A DNA stretch of 64,000 nt from Sequoia sempervirens (lineage: Eukaryota; Streptophyta; Pinopsida; Cupressales; Cupressaceae), in the NCBI GenBank assembly GCA_007258455.2, contig VDFB02270651.1, positions 490,242,711-490,306,710 on the forward strand, written 5' to 3'. Shown here piece by piece: positions 23,880-34,979 of this stretch. The translations under genes and the position numbers were made by a program. How positions within the stretch are numbered: position 1 is the stretch's first letter; the number at the start of each line of letters is the position of its first letter. The notes under the pieces were generated by a model that had not been told where the DNA came from, made no database searches, and worked only from the letters and a program-made list of their open reading frames with translations.

Positions 23880-24324
23880 AGATAAAGAACCCTCCTCGTG
23901 CTGGATGCTCCGATTTGATGGATCCAAGTCTAGGCAAGGAGCCAGGGCCGGGTTCGAACTCATCAGCCTAATGGCTAAGACATTTCTAGCTTCCCACAGA
24001 TTGCAGTTCTATTGCACCAACAACGTAGTAGAATATAAGGCCTTAGTCCTTGGCCTTCTCATGGCTTTGAAGAAAAATGTAAAAGTGCTGCAAGCTTTCA
24101 GGGATTCTGAGCTTGTGGTTAAGTAGGTCAAGAAGTTGTATTCCTATCATGATCAAAGACTTACAAAATATAGGTATAGGGTCTGGGATCTCTTAGAGGG
24201 CTTGGATGCATTCAATATAAAATTGATCCCTTGCACTCAAAATCGTACAGTTGATGCCTTAGCTCAGGCCGCCAACACTTTACAACCCCTCTCTCTGTCT
24301 GGGCTCAAGAAATTCATGTTTTAG
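23880..24324 (+). pseudogene. Archaeal-type RNase H (second RNase H) of element B, located before RT
   Basis: The frame reads WMLRFDGSKSRQGARAGFEL, then NNVVEYKALVLGLLMA, FRDSELVVK and NRTVDALAQAANTL. These supply the four acidic positions of the RNase H1 fold (D, E, D, D) in the right order and spacing, plus the HDQRLTKYRYRVWDLL helix. This form, distinct from the gypsy RNase H at 25.7 kb, marks the plant Tat lineage, where it degrades the RNA of RNA-DNA hybrids. A TAG stop sits at 24124-24126. It lies between protease and reverse transcriptase, whereas the order I know best for Tat/Ogre elements places it between the gypsy RNase H and integrase. Confidence 0.8.
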
Positions 24325-24639
24325 CTAACATCTATGCCATTGGTCTCAGATAATATTACCCACTTGCAAGTCTTCAATGATGACAAGCATATCCTTCAAT
24401 TCATCATAAGTTTCGATGTCCTTGCAGCTCAAATAATTGATGAAACTGATCCATAGGAAGCTGAACTGGACATAGAGGGGGTTATTAACCTCAAAACTAA
24501 TACAATCCCTAGGGGTATGGTTCAGTTGGAATGCATATTTGACTTGGACCAGATTAGAGATCAAAATCAGCAAATGAAAAAAGAGGCTATAAGCAACCAG
24601 TGAGATGCTCACAACCTTGGGACAGCCGAGGAGATTAGG

Positions 24640-25425
24640 AATGTTTTTATTAGCAAGGTGTGCACACCAGAAGAAATGAGAGGAATCACAGATGTGTTGT
24701 GGAGGTACCATGACATGGAGGCATGGAGCTATGAAGATTTAAAAAATTATGACACTTCTGTCATTACACACACCATCCCTCTTAAGACAGACGTGAGGCC
24801 ATTCCGCCAGTAGCAACGCTCTATCAATACCTTGCTGGAACCTATCATCTATAAAGAGGTGCAAAAGTTGCTCTCAACAAGAATCATTTTTCCGGTTAGG
24901 CACTCCACGTGGGTGGCCAACTTGGTCCTGGTCAGAAAAAAGAATGGAGAGATTAGATTGTGTCTAGATTTTTGCAATCTGAACCGCGCCTCAGAGAAAG
25001 ACATCTATCCAGTACCTTCGTTGGATGAGGTGCTGCAGATCGTCAACAACTCCCAGATGATGTCTTTCCTTGATGGATACTCTGGATATAATCAGGTAAT
25101 GGTGCAATATGAGGATCGTCACAAGACGGCGTTCACCACGAAGTGGGGGACATTTGCGTACAGGAGAATGTCTTTTGGGCTCATCAACATCGGCACCAAT
25201 TTTCAATGCGCCATGGATATCACCTTCAAAGACCTAATTGGAAAATGTATAATCATCTACATGGATGATTTAACCATGTTTTCTAAAAGGTGAGGCGATC
25301 ACGTCTCCAACTTATGCAAGGTATTTTAGAGATGCAGGGAGTTTGGGGTTTCCCTTAACCCCAATAAGTGTATTTTTGGAGTGAATAAAGGTAGATTGCT
25401 CAGGCATATCATTTCAGAATAGGGA
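24640..25425 (+). pseudogene. Reverse transcriptase of element B
   Basis: The ordered RT motifs are visible: WVANLVLVRKKNGEIRLCLD, FCNLNRASEKDIYPVPS, MMSFLDGYSGYNQVMV, FAYRRMSFGLINIG, and the catalytic IIYMDDLTMFSK. Downstream is the thumb-side LNPNKCIFGV. The YMDD box is intact. The usual VDFRNLN is CLDFCNLN, and the usual FGLKNAGATFQ is FGLINIGTNFQ, so conserved positions are changed. A stop precedes the domain (24811-24813) and another follows the YMDD block (25291-25293). A frame change lies near 25425. It would copy the genomic RNA into DNA inside the particle. Confidence 0.9.
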
Positions 25426-25429
25426 ACTC

Positions 25430-26129
25430 CATAGACCCTAAACATATCAAGTCCTTACTCAAAATCCCACCCCCAGGAAGTAAGAAAGAATTAAAATCTT
25501 TCTTTGGCAAGATTAACTTCATCCAAAAATTCATCACGAGTTTTCTGGAGATTGTTAAACCTCTCAATGCTATGTTGAAACAAGATGCCAAAGTTGAATG
25601 GACACCCGATGCCAAACAATCTTTCAAAGAAATCAAATGGGCTATCGCTGAGGCACCTGTGTTAGATAGCCTAGATTATCTGAAGCCTTTTTACATCTAC
25701 TCATTTGCTTCAGAGCATTCCTGTGCTAGCATGTTGACCCAGAAGGACGATGAAGGAAATGAGTCTCCGATCACCTTTATGAGTGCTCCCCTCAAGGATG
25801 TTGAATTGTGATATCACAACATTGAAAAATAGGCATATGCTCTCGTCAGAGGGGTGAAAAAATTTAGACACTATATCCTACGCAATAAGGTGTTTGCCAT
25901 TGTCCCCGACCCAGTAGTAAAAACGCTACTCATGCAAAATGAATTGGGTGAACGAAGAGCTAAATGGGTCACCCTACTCCAAGAGTATGACATGGAGATC
26001 CAACAGATGAAACTAGTAAGAGGGCAGGCACTCACCCACACAATTTCTGAAACAATAGTAGAAGCTAGACCCGAACTCACTATGCAGCAATACCAAATTG
26101 AAGATGTCTCTCTGAGAGAGTGGTACTAG
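25430..26129 (+). pseudogene. RT thumb/connection and gypsy-type RNase H of element B
   Basis: The segment LKSFFGKINFIQKFITSFLE and the following AEAPVLDSL are the usual connection between RT and RNase H in gypsy elements. The RNase H domain has FYIYSFASEHSCASMLTQKD, YALVRGVKKFRHYIL and ERRAKWVTLLQEYDMEI. The first catalytic aspartate expected near FYIYS is not visible. This fits the idea that in Tat elements this domain has become a structural tether while the archaeal-type RNase H does catalysis. A TGA stop interrupts at 25809-25811. Confidence 0.85.
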
Positions 26130-26199
26130 AATGTTGTCTATTATTTACTGAACCATAAGTGTCCGCCGCACCTGTAAGGAGTCCAAATGTGGGCCCTGA

Positions 26200-27373
26200 G
26201 ATTGAAAAGAAATGGCTACATGCTGTAGGTTTCCATTCTCTACAAGAAGAATCATGAAGGCATTTATTTGAGATGCCTTGGCAAGGAAGAAGCAGATCGA
26301 TCTTGAAAGAGTTCCACAACAAATTTGGCATGGGCCATGGTTCTGGTTCTTCCACAGCACATCAGATATTGAGAGCAGGGTATTATTGGCCAACTATCTT
26401 CAAGGATCCCCATTGCCATGTCTGTTCATGTCATACATGCTAGATCGCTACCACCAGGGAAAAGAATACTGCTGTCCCACTACAGGCTGTGCTGGACGTA
26501 AGGTCTTTTGCACAATGGGGTCTCGACATCATCGGTCCGATAAGCCATCAATCATATATAAGACACAAGTACATTCTTACCACTACTGATTACTATACTA
26601 GGTGGACAAAAGAAATAGTATGTAAGTAATGCACAACTGAAGTAGTTATTAATTTCCTAGAAAGTTTCATCTTAAATCGCTTTGGTTGTCCTTATGCTTT
26701 GGTATGTGATAATGGACCTGCGTTTGCTTCATTAAAAGTTGCTAGTTGGGCTTTTGACTATAGGATTGCCCTTAAATTCTCATCTAATTACTACCCTCAG
26801 GGCAATGGCCTTGCCGAGTCCACGAATAAAAACTTGATTACTGTGATCAAGAAGCTACTAGATAGGAATCCCAAGGACAGGCATGCCCAGCTCTGTTTTG
26901 CCCTTTGGGCTGATCGCACTCGCCATAAGGCTACCCTCAGTGATTGCCCGTTCCACCTTGTCTATGGCCAAGAACCTATATTCCCTATCCATTTGAAGAT
27001 TCTTATGCTTCAGTTCATTAATGATTTTTATGAAGGAGGAGATCGTAGGGAAGCTCGATTAGCTGAGCTCTTACATTTAGAGGAAGTCTGAAACCGCACA
27101 ATAGAAAATTTTGCCAAACATCAAGGCATAGTTAAGAGATGGTTTGACTGCTAAGCCAAGATCAAAGCCTTTAGAATTGTCGATTTGATCCTATATTGGG
27201 ACAAGGCCCACAAAAATAAAGGGGCACACAACAAATTCGACAAGCTCTAGCTTGGCCCCTTTCAAATAGCTAAGATTTTGGGAGATAATGCCTTCCACTT
27301 AAAAACCTTAACTGATGAGAACATCCCGTTGCCAGTCAACGGGCAGCACCTGAAGCATTACTTCCAGGCTTGA
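26200..27373 (+). pseudogene. Integrase of element B
   Basis: A degraded zinc-binding N-terminal region (26230-26480) spans several frames, with YLRCLGKEEADR visible. The catalytic core follows: FAQWGLDIIGPISHQ (first Asp), VCDNGPAFASLK (second Asp) and YYPQGNGLAESTNKNL (Glu), so the DDE triad is still present. The C-terminal part includes FHLVYGQEPIFPIHLKILML, then LGPFQIAKILGDNAFHLKTL and NGQHLKHYF before a TGA stop (27371-27373). No chromodomain is seen. It would insert the element with a 5-bp duplication, which matches the AGAAC flanks. Stops at 27089 and 27152 and frame changes before 26500 inactivate it. Confidence 0.9.
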
Positions 27374-28282
27374 GCTCATTCGAGCTCTTCACTGTAAATA
27401 TTTGTAGGTTAGGGTAGTTTGCTTTCTGGCTTGCTTGCATTTTCTTTGTGTCGCTCTTTTGTTTTCTCCCTCCCGGCAGTTTTATTTCGAAAGTTGTTTC
27501 CTGCTCCTTTGTGGTGGCCGTGCTTGCTCGACAAGCAGTTCACTTTGCTATCCATTCTTTGTGTTCTTCGGCTAAACATTCACTCTCGATAATTGGTCTT
27601 TGATAGCTACCCATGAATGATTTCCTTGCTTGAATTTTTCTTAGAACTTCAACCCTTGGCTAGATCTTCTTACACACATCTCGGATCTCACACAAAGCAC
27701 ACAATAATAACTTCTAAAGGACCGTGCCATGGTTGTTATGACATCCCAGAAAGTGAAAAATCTCAAGTCTGCTCCAGTGACCACTGTAGTCTCAAACCCA
27801 TTGTAGGCTTCAATGCTTACCCGGTTGAACTAAATAATGAAAGAGAAGTGAAATATGAAAGCAAAAATGAAAAAAGGAATTCTGAAAAAAAGAAATAAAT
27901 GATCGTATGGGTGTTCGGATAACTCTATTGGGGCTATGGATGCCCGGTTGGTAGTAGAGCAATATCCGTGAGATTGTAGCGACAACTCCGTTGGGGCTAT
28001 GGAAGCCTGACTGGTAGCAAAGCAATGTCCAAATTACTTTTAGTGTTAGACAATTTATGTAGCTCGCTTAGTTGAATTGGTAACCCTGGTCACTATCCCG
28101 AGGAGAGGAATGAACTCACTACACACTTCTAAGATGTCCTATAAGCTGACCCAATTAAGGATCTTGTCCTTCCAGATTCATCTTTGGAAGCCACTCCTAG
28201 TCTATGAAACTAGAGATTCTAGGTCTTGAATGAATATTTGTCCTTAGAACGCTCGAGAGCGTTCTCCAGTGGAGTCTCCATT
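27374..28282 (+). other. Element B 3' untranslated region with 63-bp duplication and terminal hairpin
   Basis: A tandem pair of 63-bp units (27921-27983 and 27984-28046) shares AACTC..TTGGGGCTATGGA and ending AGCAAT(A/G)TCC. A hairpin with arms GAACGCT and AGCGTTC (28247-28264) lies just before the 3' LTR. The last bases, CTCCAGTGGAGTCTCCATT, are not purine-rich, so no ordinary polypurine tract is visible next to the LTR. Confidence 0.7.
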
Positions 28283-28822
28283 TGTTGTGCCCTTAGCACA
28301 CATGCCCCATTCAGAACGGAGACGCTCTTTTCTTTCACCTTGTCGGGTCATTTTTTGTTGCCACCTCATTTTGTGTGCCTCCCTTTTTTATGCCTCGGAT
28401 GGTCAACATTGCTTTAAGGACCCATCATAAGTTGAACATGCCTTTCCCTTTTGGTTTGGCTACGTTCTGACGCCTCGCGGAGTCCCTCTGGCAGTTTGGC
28501 CTTGCCAACGGATCTGAGCCTTGTCAGGCCCGAACATCCAGGATTCTCTCTCCAAGTTTCCCTGCTAGAACTGCCGTTCTCGACAGCATCCACTCCACGT
28601 CTTTCTGAATCTCGGGGTCTGAGCCTCTATTTGCCTTTTGCTTGAAACTTGTTAAGAGCTTCCTGTGACATCTTGCCCCCTAGGTCCTTCCTACCTCTTC
28701 ACCAACCGCAGTTTGCGAGAGTCCCTCGCTACCATGGGGTGTCCCAAGCCCGAGTCTAGAATTTTGTGATGGTTCCGCCATCCATGACGGTGGATCCCTG
28801 GCAGCATCTCGCCCCCAGGCCC

Positions 28823-28984
28823 CGACCCGCTTCCCACCACTGCCGTTCAATCAAATGAAAACTTCAATAGCCGTCGTGTTGCACCTCCCCACCCTCCGGG
28901 CCCTAACCCGCTTCCTGCTACCGCCGTTCAATTGAATGAAAACTTCAACGGTCATCATGTTGCACCTCCCCGGCCGTCGAGCCT
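28823..28984 (+). repeat. 81-bp tandem duplication in 3' LTR
   Basis: Two units start at 28823 and 28904. They correspond to 13158-13319 in the 5' LTR. Confidence 0.8.
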
Positions 28985-29076
28985 CTACTTTCTTGCTGTC
29001 GTCGCCGACATTTTAATCCACCAATTTTTTTACTGCCGTACCTACATTTAATGCGAACATTCATGGTAGTTAGGGG

Positions 29077-29083
29077 TATAAAA
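29077..29083 (+). promoter_or_regulatory. First TATA box, 3' LTR copy
   Basis: TATAAAA in TTAGGGGTATAAAATTCCC is identical in context to 13412-13418 of the 5' LTR. Confidence 0.55.
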
Positions 29084-29244
29084 TTCCCACTCCGACCCAT
29101 CATTTTCATCTCACAGGATTACAGAGGGATTGGACATATTGCCATTTGGAGCCCACTATCTTCGACAACGTCACGATCATTGTCCTTAGCATCATTTCAT
29201 CGATCATAGGTGGATCCCATGTCTCCCCGCATAGCGTGTTTGAG

Positions 29245-30689
29245 GTAGGCCATCTGTTTTCCCTTTCCGAGCTTCATTTCATGATTTTGAGATATTTAAA
29301 TGAATAAACAAACATTAAGAGGGCATAAGGTAGCTAAAAATGAAATTGTGCACAATACCCATGTGGTAGAAAATCAAAAAAAACTCTAGCAAATCCTCAC
29401 CACCAAACTGAGACATTTCCTTGCCATAGCTGTTCTTCACATAGGGAAAATGTCCTCCTCAGACCCGAGACTCGCCTTAGCCATCCGTTAATAAACCTTC
29501 AAAAAATCCTGCCGATGACAATGTCACCTTCCGGGCCCGGATCGTCAGACTTCTCCTTTCAGAATTCCACTTGCATTTTGCTGCACCTAAACTGCAAACT
29601 CCCCCTGCCTCCTGGCTACCGGATCTTGACTGTCTCCTCACTGCAAAAATTCAAAACTAAACAAGCGTTTGGTGGGCCTCTCGGACCCGGGACCCCGGGG
29701 TTCCGCCTCAGGGGTTCCCTGGGTGTTTTGCAGTCATCCATGGTGAGACTCGTCCGGCATCCCACCCTGTGGACCCCGACCTTTGCCCCACTATTTGCCT
29801 CTTTTTTTGCATCGGTGTCCTCCAACCTCTCGAGCCCCGGTGTTTGGACTTCTGTTCTCTGAAGTTCACCTTTCTCCTGCCGTCGGGGAGATTTCACCCC
29901 GTCCATTCAATCGTTGGGCCCCGAGCTCCCGTCTGCCGCTGGATGCCGCACGAACTATTAACGACCTTCTGCTCGCTGGGCTCCATGTCTTGGGACTCCT
30001 ATCCTCGGCTACTGTTTCTAAGTGAAAATGTCACCCGGCATCCCGACCTTCGGTCCCCGCCCTGCTGATCGTCGCCGAGCTCAAAATAAAATGCATGCTA
30101 TCGGACTTCCCCTATTGGACTCCCCACCCTGGACTTCCGTCTGATGTTTGCCTTCTCAAGCGGTGAAGTTCGGGGTCCTACTCGGTGTCGCCAGCCCAAA
30201 CCTTCAAAATGAAATGACATGTTGCCGGCCGCCCTTTGGCCCTCCGGGCACTGGACTTCAGAGTTCCATCTCTGGGTTTCCGTGATAATTCTGCCATCCC
30301 AAATGCTATCTCCTGACAGCTTTCTAGCCTGGGAGTTCCGAACTCTAGTAAATCGATCCAAATGAACCCAAATCTGGAATCTAACTTCGACCCACGTGTT
30401 GGATTTTGGTCCTCTTCATCATGAACCTTTTGAAATATTAAAATGTGACTAAAGAAAATCTCTGTGGGCCTTGCATCGTGTTTTCCCTTCCAAACAACAT
30501 TCCTGCTAGGGAAGTCCGGCCCTCCGGGCCCGGATTGTCCAAAACCCCTAAATCGAAGATTGATAACACCTTGAGATGAAAGTTCATGATATGCTTGATT
30601 GATTCTTTGAAATAGATGTTATTTTCAAGATGTTGACTGACAAGAATGCTTCTGATAATCTATTGTGCTGACTTTGTCCTTGCTTGCAG
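29245..30689 (+). other. Putative leader intron, 3' LTR copy
   Basis: The donor-like TTTGAG|GTAGGCC and acceptor-like CTTTGTCCTTGCTTGCAG|A are both kept, although the 1445-bp interior differs at many positions and by small insertions and deletions. The interior is GC-rich, with recurring GGGCCCC-type motifs. Confidence 0.45.
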
Positions 30690-30694
30690 AATAT

Positions 30695-32926
30695 ATGGAA
30701 TCGGGTGCTGGAACTTCAGGGGCATCTGTCGAAGGGGACAAGGGGAAGAAGTCAAGAAAGACCCCTCGAGGGAAAGAAGACAAGCACCAGATGAAGTACC
30801 AATTCTAGGGCGAGCCGCTCCACTCAAAGGTCACAACAGACTAGAAGGAGATCACGGACACCAACATTGGCTAGGTGGATATCGATGAATTCACACAGAG
30901 GGTTAGGGTCAACTCGATAACAAAGAATGTCAGGCTAATAAGACAAAGTGGAATAGCTAAGGCTGTAGGGTTCCCTCCATCCCTCGTGGCGCCTGAGCTG
31001 ATCATGGCTTGTCGAGAAGCATACCAAATTGACACAAGGACAATTGTCGATAAGGAGGGAAACATTCTCGCTGACATGTCACTAGAGGGGATCACCAAGA
31101 CCTTCCACATTCCCACATTCCAACAGATGGAGGTACCTACCTTAGAGGAATGTCAGGTGGCATGGGATGATAATCTGATTGGATGCAAGAAGTCAGTAAA
31201 CCTACATTGGCTCAAAGAAAGATGAGGCAACACTGCGAAGGTTCCCCAAGAACTCTTCCATAGCGATTTCCACAAGGATTACCATGACCTAGTAACCTTG
31301 TTGAGCAGGGTCATGGGTCTTCCTATGGCCGCCTACTTTGAGGAGTGGATGGCATATTTCACTGAGCAGATCCTGCGTGGAAATGAAGATGTCACAACAA
31401 AGGTTTCGTTCTGCTGAGGAGGAATCATAAGCAACTACTTCCATGAGCAGTTTGTTAACGTAAATAAGAGCTCCAAATTTTACATGACTTCCTACCTTGT
31501 TTATTCCTTGGCAGATCAAAGACTGTACAGTGGGTTGTTTGTGGCACCCGATCAGGGGTAGAAGCGAGGACTTAAAGCCTATGACAAATATCCATAGCTC
31601 AAGTACTGCAACTTCAAAAGAGATTACTGTAGAGTGAACGCCTTCTTTGGCCACATCATCAAGTTGATTGTTGGAGACTTCGAGAGGAGGGTCTCCCACA
31701 GCGCTAGGGAACTTTTGAAGCAATACGCCTTCCTCTATATCCAATATCTGAAGTTCACGTATATCCAGACCCAGGGCTTCATTGAAAGGACAAATAGGCT
31801 ACCCCGATACCCCAACGATAGAATCATCCTCCTAGAGCTTTCTCAGAAACTCCAGCACCTACAAGCAATCTTCAGCAACAAGCACATAGCAGGGATCTCC
31901 TACCCCATGATCCTTGGCCAAGGCATGTACCGATTACAGACCTCCCAGTGTGTTGGTAACTTCGATAAGGAGCTAAAGGAGTACCACTTCTACCTACACA
32001 CTACTCGCCTGTGGATGGACCTGCATGGCCATGTCAGAAAAGCGTTGGGGCCAGCATATGCCCATCTCCATCACATTGAGGATTTCTGGGCCGACTGCCA
32101 GGATGACAAAGAAGTGTGCGCAAGGCATTACATGCAAATGATGGTGCAGTTTCTAAGAAGGGTACAACCATTCCCTGTGCCAGAACAAGTCAAAGAGGAC
32201 GAGCCCACGATCATGCATCTGAGGTACCTGGTAGTTTCCAATCTACCAATACCGTCAATTGATTGGGATGAATAGGAGGTCAACGACCTGGACACCATAA
32301 CCCAGCCAATCTTGACCCATACCAAGGAGTGGATCGATAGGCAGGTGGCACATTTAAAGCGACAGGGAGTAGTCCTAACCTATGAGGGGCTCAAAAGCGA
32401 GCCAAGTGCCACGGAGGATGTTGCGGCCACCACGTCAACTGGCGGGACCTCCAAGTCTCCTCCGGTCACCAGGTACAGGAAAAGAAAAGAAACAAAGACT
32501 GAGTAGTCTCCATACCCCAAAGTCTCTGCAAAGAAAGAAGTGGGAGGCTCACCTCCCAAAAGGCTCAAACTAGTAGGGAGTAGTGCAGAACAACCTTCTA
32601 CCCAAGAGAAAGAAGCAGAAGGAGTGGGTCAATTGTAGCCTCCCTTGGCTCTTCCTGCCCCTCCTGTTGCTCTGCCCGCCTCCCTCGCTATGGTCGCTGC
32701 ATCCCTGCTGGCAATGGACATTTCTGTCCATCTTGCCCCTTCGGCTCCGACCGAGTCAGTAATAGTTATTGACTCATCCTTCGCTATGACTTCTCCCCCC
32801 TCCTCTGCTACTATGTCACCAATCACATCACTCCCTCTGACAACAATAACATCACCTACTCCCACTACCACTATGCCTGAGCCTCTTACAAGACATATGC
32901 AAAACCTTCCCCTTGAGCTCTCCTAG
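30695..32926 (+). pseudogene. LTR reading frame A, unknown protein (3' LTR copy)
   Basis: A single register from ATG 30695 to the shared TAG at 32924-32926 gives 743 codons, interrupted only by substitution stops such as those near 30807, 30843 and 30873. The longest clean part (31634-32275) includes VSHSARELLKQYAFLYIQYL, NRLPRYPNDRIILLELSQKL, HGHVRKALGPAYAHLHHIED and the acidic/aliphatic end NLPIPSIDWDE. Basic stretches (RYRKRKETKTE) and a Pro/Ser/Thr-rich tail follow. I see no transmembrane segment, zinc motif or known catalytic signature. The function is unknown. It is not gag, pol, env or PMD by any motif I can see. Confidence 0.7.
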
Positions 32927-33013
32927 ATTTTGATGGATCCAACTCTCCAAGCAGCCCTCGTCCAAGTCCTTGCAACTGTTCAACCTTTGTAACCACCGAC
33001 AGGGCCACCAGCT

Positions 33014-34784
33014 ATGGAGGCCACAATACTAATCTCAAAGGAGCTAGAGGAACAAGAGAGAGAAGCCTCGAAGCTTGTTGAGGAGAAGGCTAATGAGTAT
33101 TATGAGCATCCAAAGTACGAACACCGAACCATCGATAGGGTGGTTTATGAGGAGGAAGAGACGAGCTCTTCTGAGAGTGGGAATGAGGAAGGTGGCTCGG
33201 ATGCTAAGGAAATCATTCAAACCTTTGATGATGACCTTGAGAAGGAAATGGCACAACAGCTGAAAGACGTTGGGACAGTGGAAGAAGGGTCACCACATGA
33301 TGAAGAGGAGCAACCACCAAAAGAACAACAAAAATATTTGACTGAGGTTGAAACCCATGGTGTCAAAAGCCCTGAGGCTGAGGATACTGAGGAAAAGAAG
33401 GAAGGGGAAACAACAAGAAAAGAAAGCCCCATTTGGCAACCATCCACTGAGCTGCCTGTCAGACGCCTCGTGTTCGTTCATGACTCCGATGAAGAGGAGG
33501 ATGCTACCCAAAATAAAGAAGAATTCAAAAAAGAAAAGGAAGTATAAATCTTGGCATTGACTGAGAAAGGTGAGGGTGACCGCGATCCACCCAAGGGGAA
33601 ATCTGTTGTGCCCGAGTGGTTGGAGAAGCAACTTGAAAGAACGACCCCTGTACTAAAGGACCCAAGGGCAAGGTTAGAGGCCATCTTGGCTCGAGCCCAA
33701 ATTATGACGAAAAAGGAGAAGAAGTCCAAGGTCTGATCCAAAGTAATAATGGACGCTTCCAGCTCTCGAGCGGCACAAATTACAATGTCCACGATTGGCC
33801 AGGCTGGGGTGAGCTATAACATCTCCACCATTGACTTAGGGACCACAACCACAGAGCATAAGGTCGAGCACCTTGAGGAGTCAGTGGCCACAGTGGTGCA
33901 CCTGATAAAACAAGATAAAATCTTGATGGATGAGCTCAAGGCACAGGTTGCGGCCTTAACAAATTATATACATCAATGGTCTTCAGTAGATGACCTGCCT
34001 ACTACATCCACGACCGCACCTCAGCTGCTTTCCAAGGAATAGATCGACAAGATGGAAATAAGAAAGAACTTGGAGAAGACCACATAGCATTGTTTCTGAC
34101 AAGTCTCATACATCAGAAACATGGGAATTAGCCGGGCTGTGCCGACAACCAACAAGTTCTTGGACCTAATGCAGTCTCTGGAGAGTACAAGGAAAGTCTG
34201 CAACAATTTCTCTGCAACTTACGACTCCACCTTTCCAAGGATTGAAGCTATCATTTGGTTGCCTGAGGCCACGTGGGAGGATAAGCTTGCATTTAAGAAA
34301 GAAGATCATTAGCTGATGGATGTATGGAGCAGAGACTTTGACAACTGGAAGGAGAGGTTAGAGCAAATCATGAACAAGGTGGATCCAGACTTGGAATGGA
34401 TAAAAAAAATCTAGGCAGAATGTGCTCGATACCTTAAGCTGATGATGGGCTATGATATGCCCATTGTGCAAATAGATCCGGAGAAGATAAAACCCTACTT
34501 CCAGGAGAAGATGAAGGATGATATGGCTAGAGAAATCACAACATAATTTTTGAGTTTTGTTGCCCACGCCTTCGATCAATCAAAGCTGTTCAGAGAACAA
34601 GGCTCGAAATATGATGAGGATTGGAAAAGGCTGGTGGATAATGCAAAAGAGTGGAGCTACCAGGCGCTGCGATGTGAAATCCTCGAAATAGACAAGCTCA
34701 GGCAGTCATCCTCAAGTTCATAGAACACACAGATTCTAAGGAACAGAGGACAGCCCAGTCAAAGGTGAACTTCCTGAAGAGTAA
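33014..34784 (+). pseudogene. LTR reading frame B, charged coiled-coil-like protein (3' LTR copy)
   Basis: The frame starts at ATG 33014 (MEATILISKELEEQEREASK) and ends at TAA 34782-34784, aligned with the stop at 19096 in the 5' LTR. It would be about 590 residues, allowing for two 1-base deletions near 34705 and 34745. The first half is rich in Glu, Lys and Ser; the C-terminal third has helical segments such as KPYFQEKMKDDMAREIT and KRLVDNAKEWSYQALRCEIL. Stops at 33545, 33734 and 34040 are private to this copy or arise from CAG/CGA-type codons. The function is unknown. Order and spacing suggest that it acts with frame A. Confidence 0.65.
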
Positions 34785-34971
34785 CTACAACAAAACAACA
34801 ATCTGCTAAAGGACAAAAGAGCTACCATCAGCAAGAAGACGAAATAGGGAAGAGACAAAATGTAATTTTTAAATTGCTGGATATTGGGGGGTAGGTGAAA
34901 CCCTATTTTGTAATGAATCTTGGCCACACAATAAGAATTAATCTTGGCCATTCATTTGAGTTTTAGAAAAC

Positions 34972-34979
34972 TATAAATA
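34972..34979 (+). promoter_or_regulatory. Second TATA box, 3' LTR copy
   Basis: TATAAATA in AAAACTATAAATAGGACTC matches 19291-19298 of the 5' LTR. Confidence 0.6.

Noticed and set aside
28260..28282. Reading element B as minus-strand because TGGAGACTCCACTGG looks like a primer site
   Set aside because: gag, protease, RNase H, RT and integrase motifs are all in plus-strand order, and the LTR coding frames are on the plus strand.
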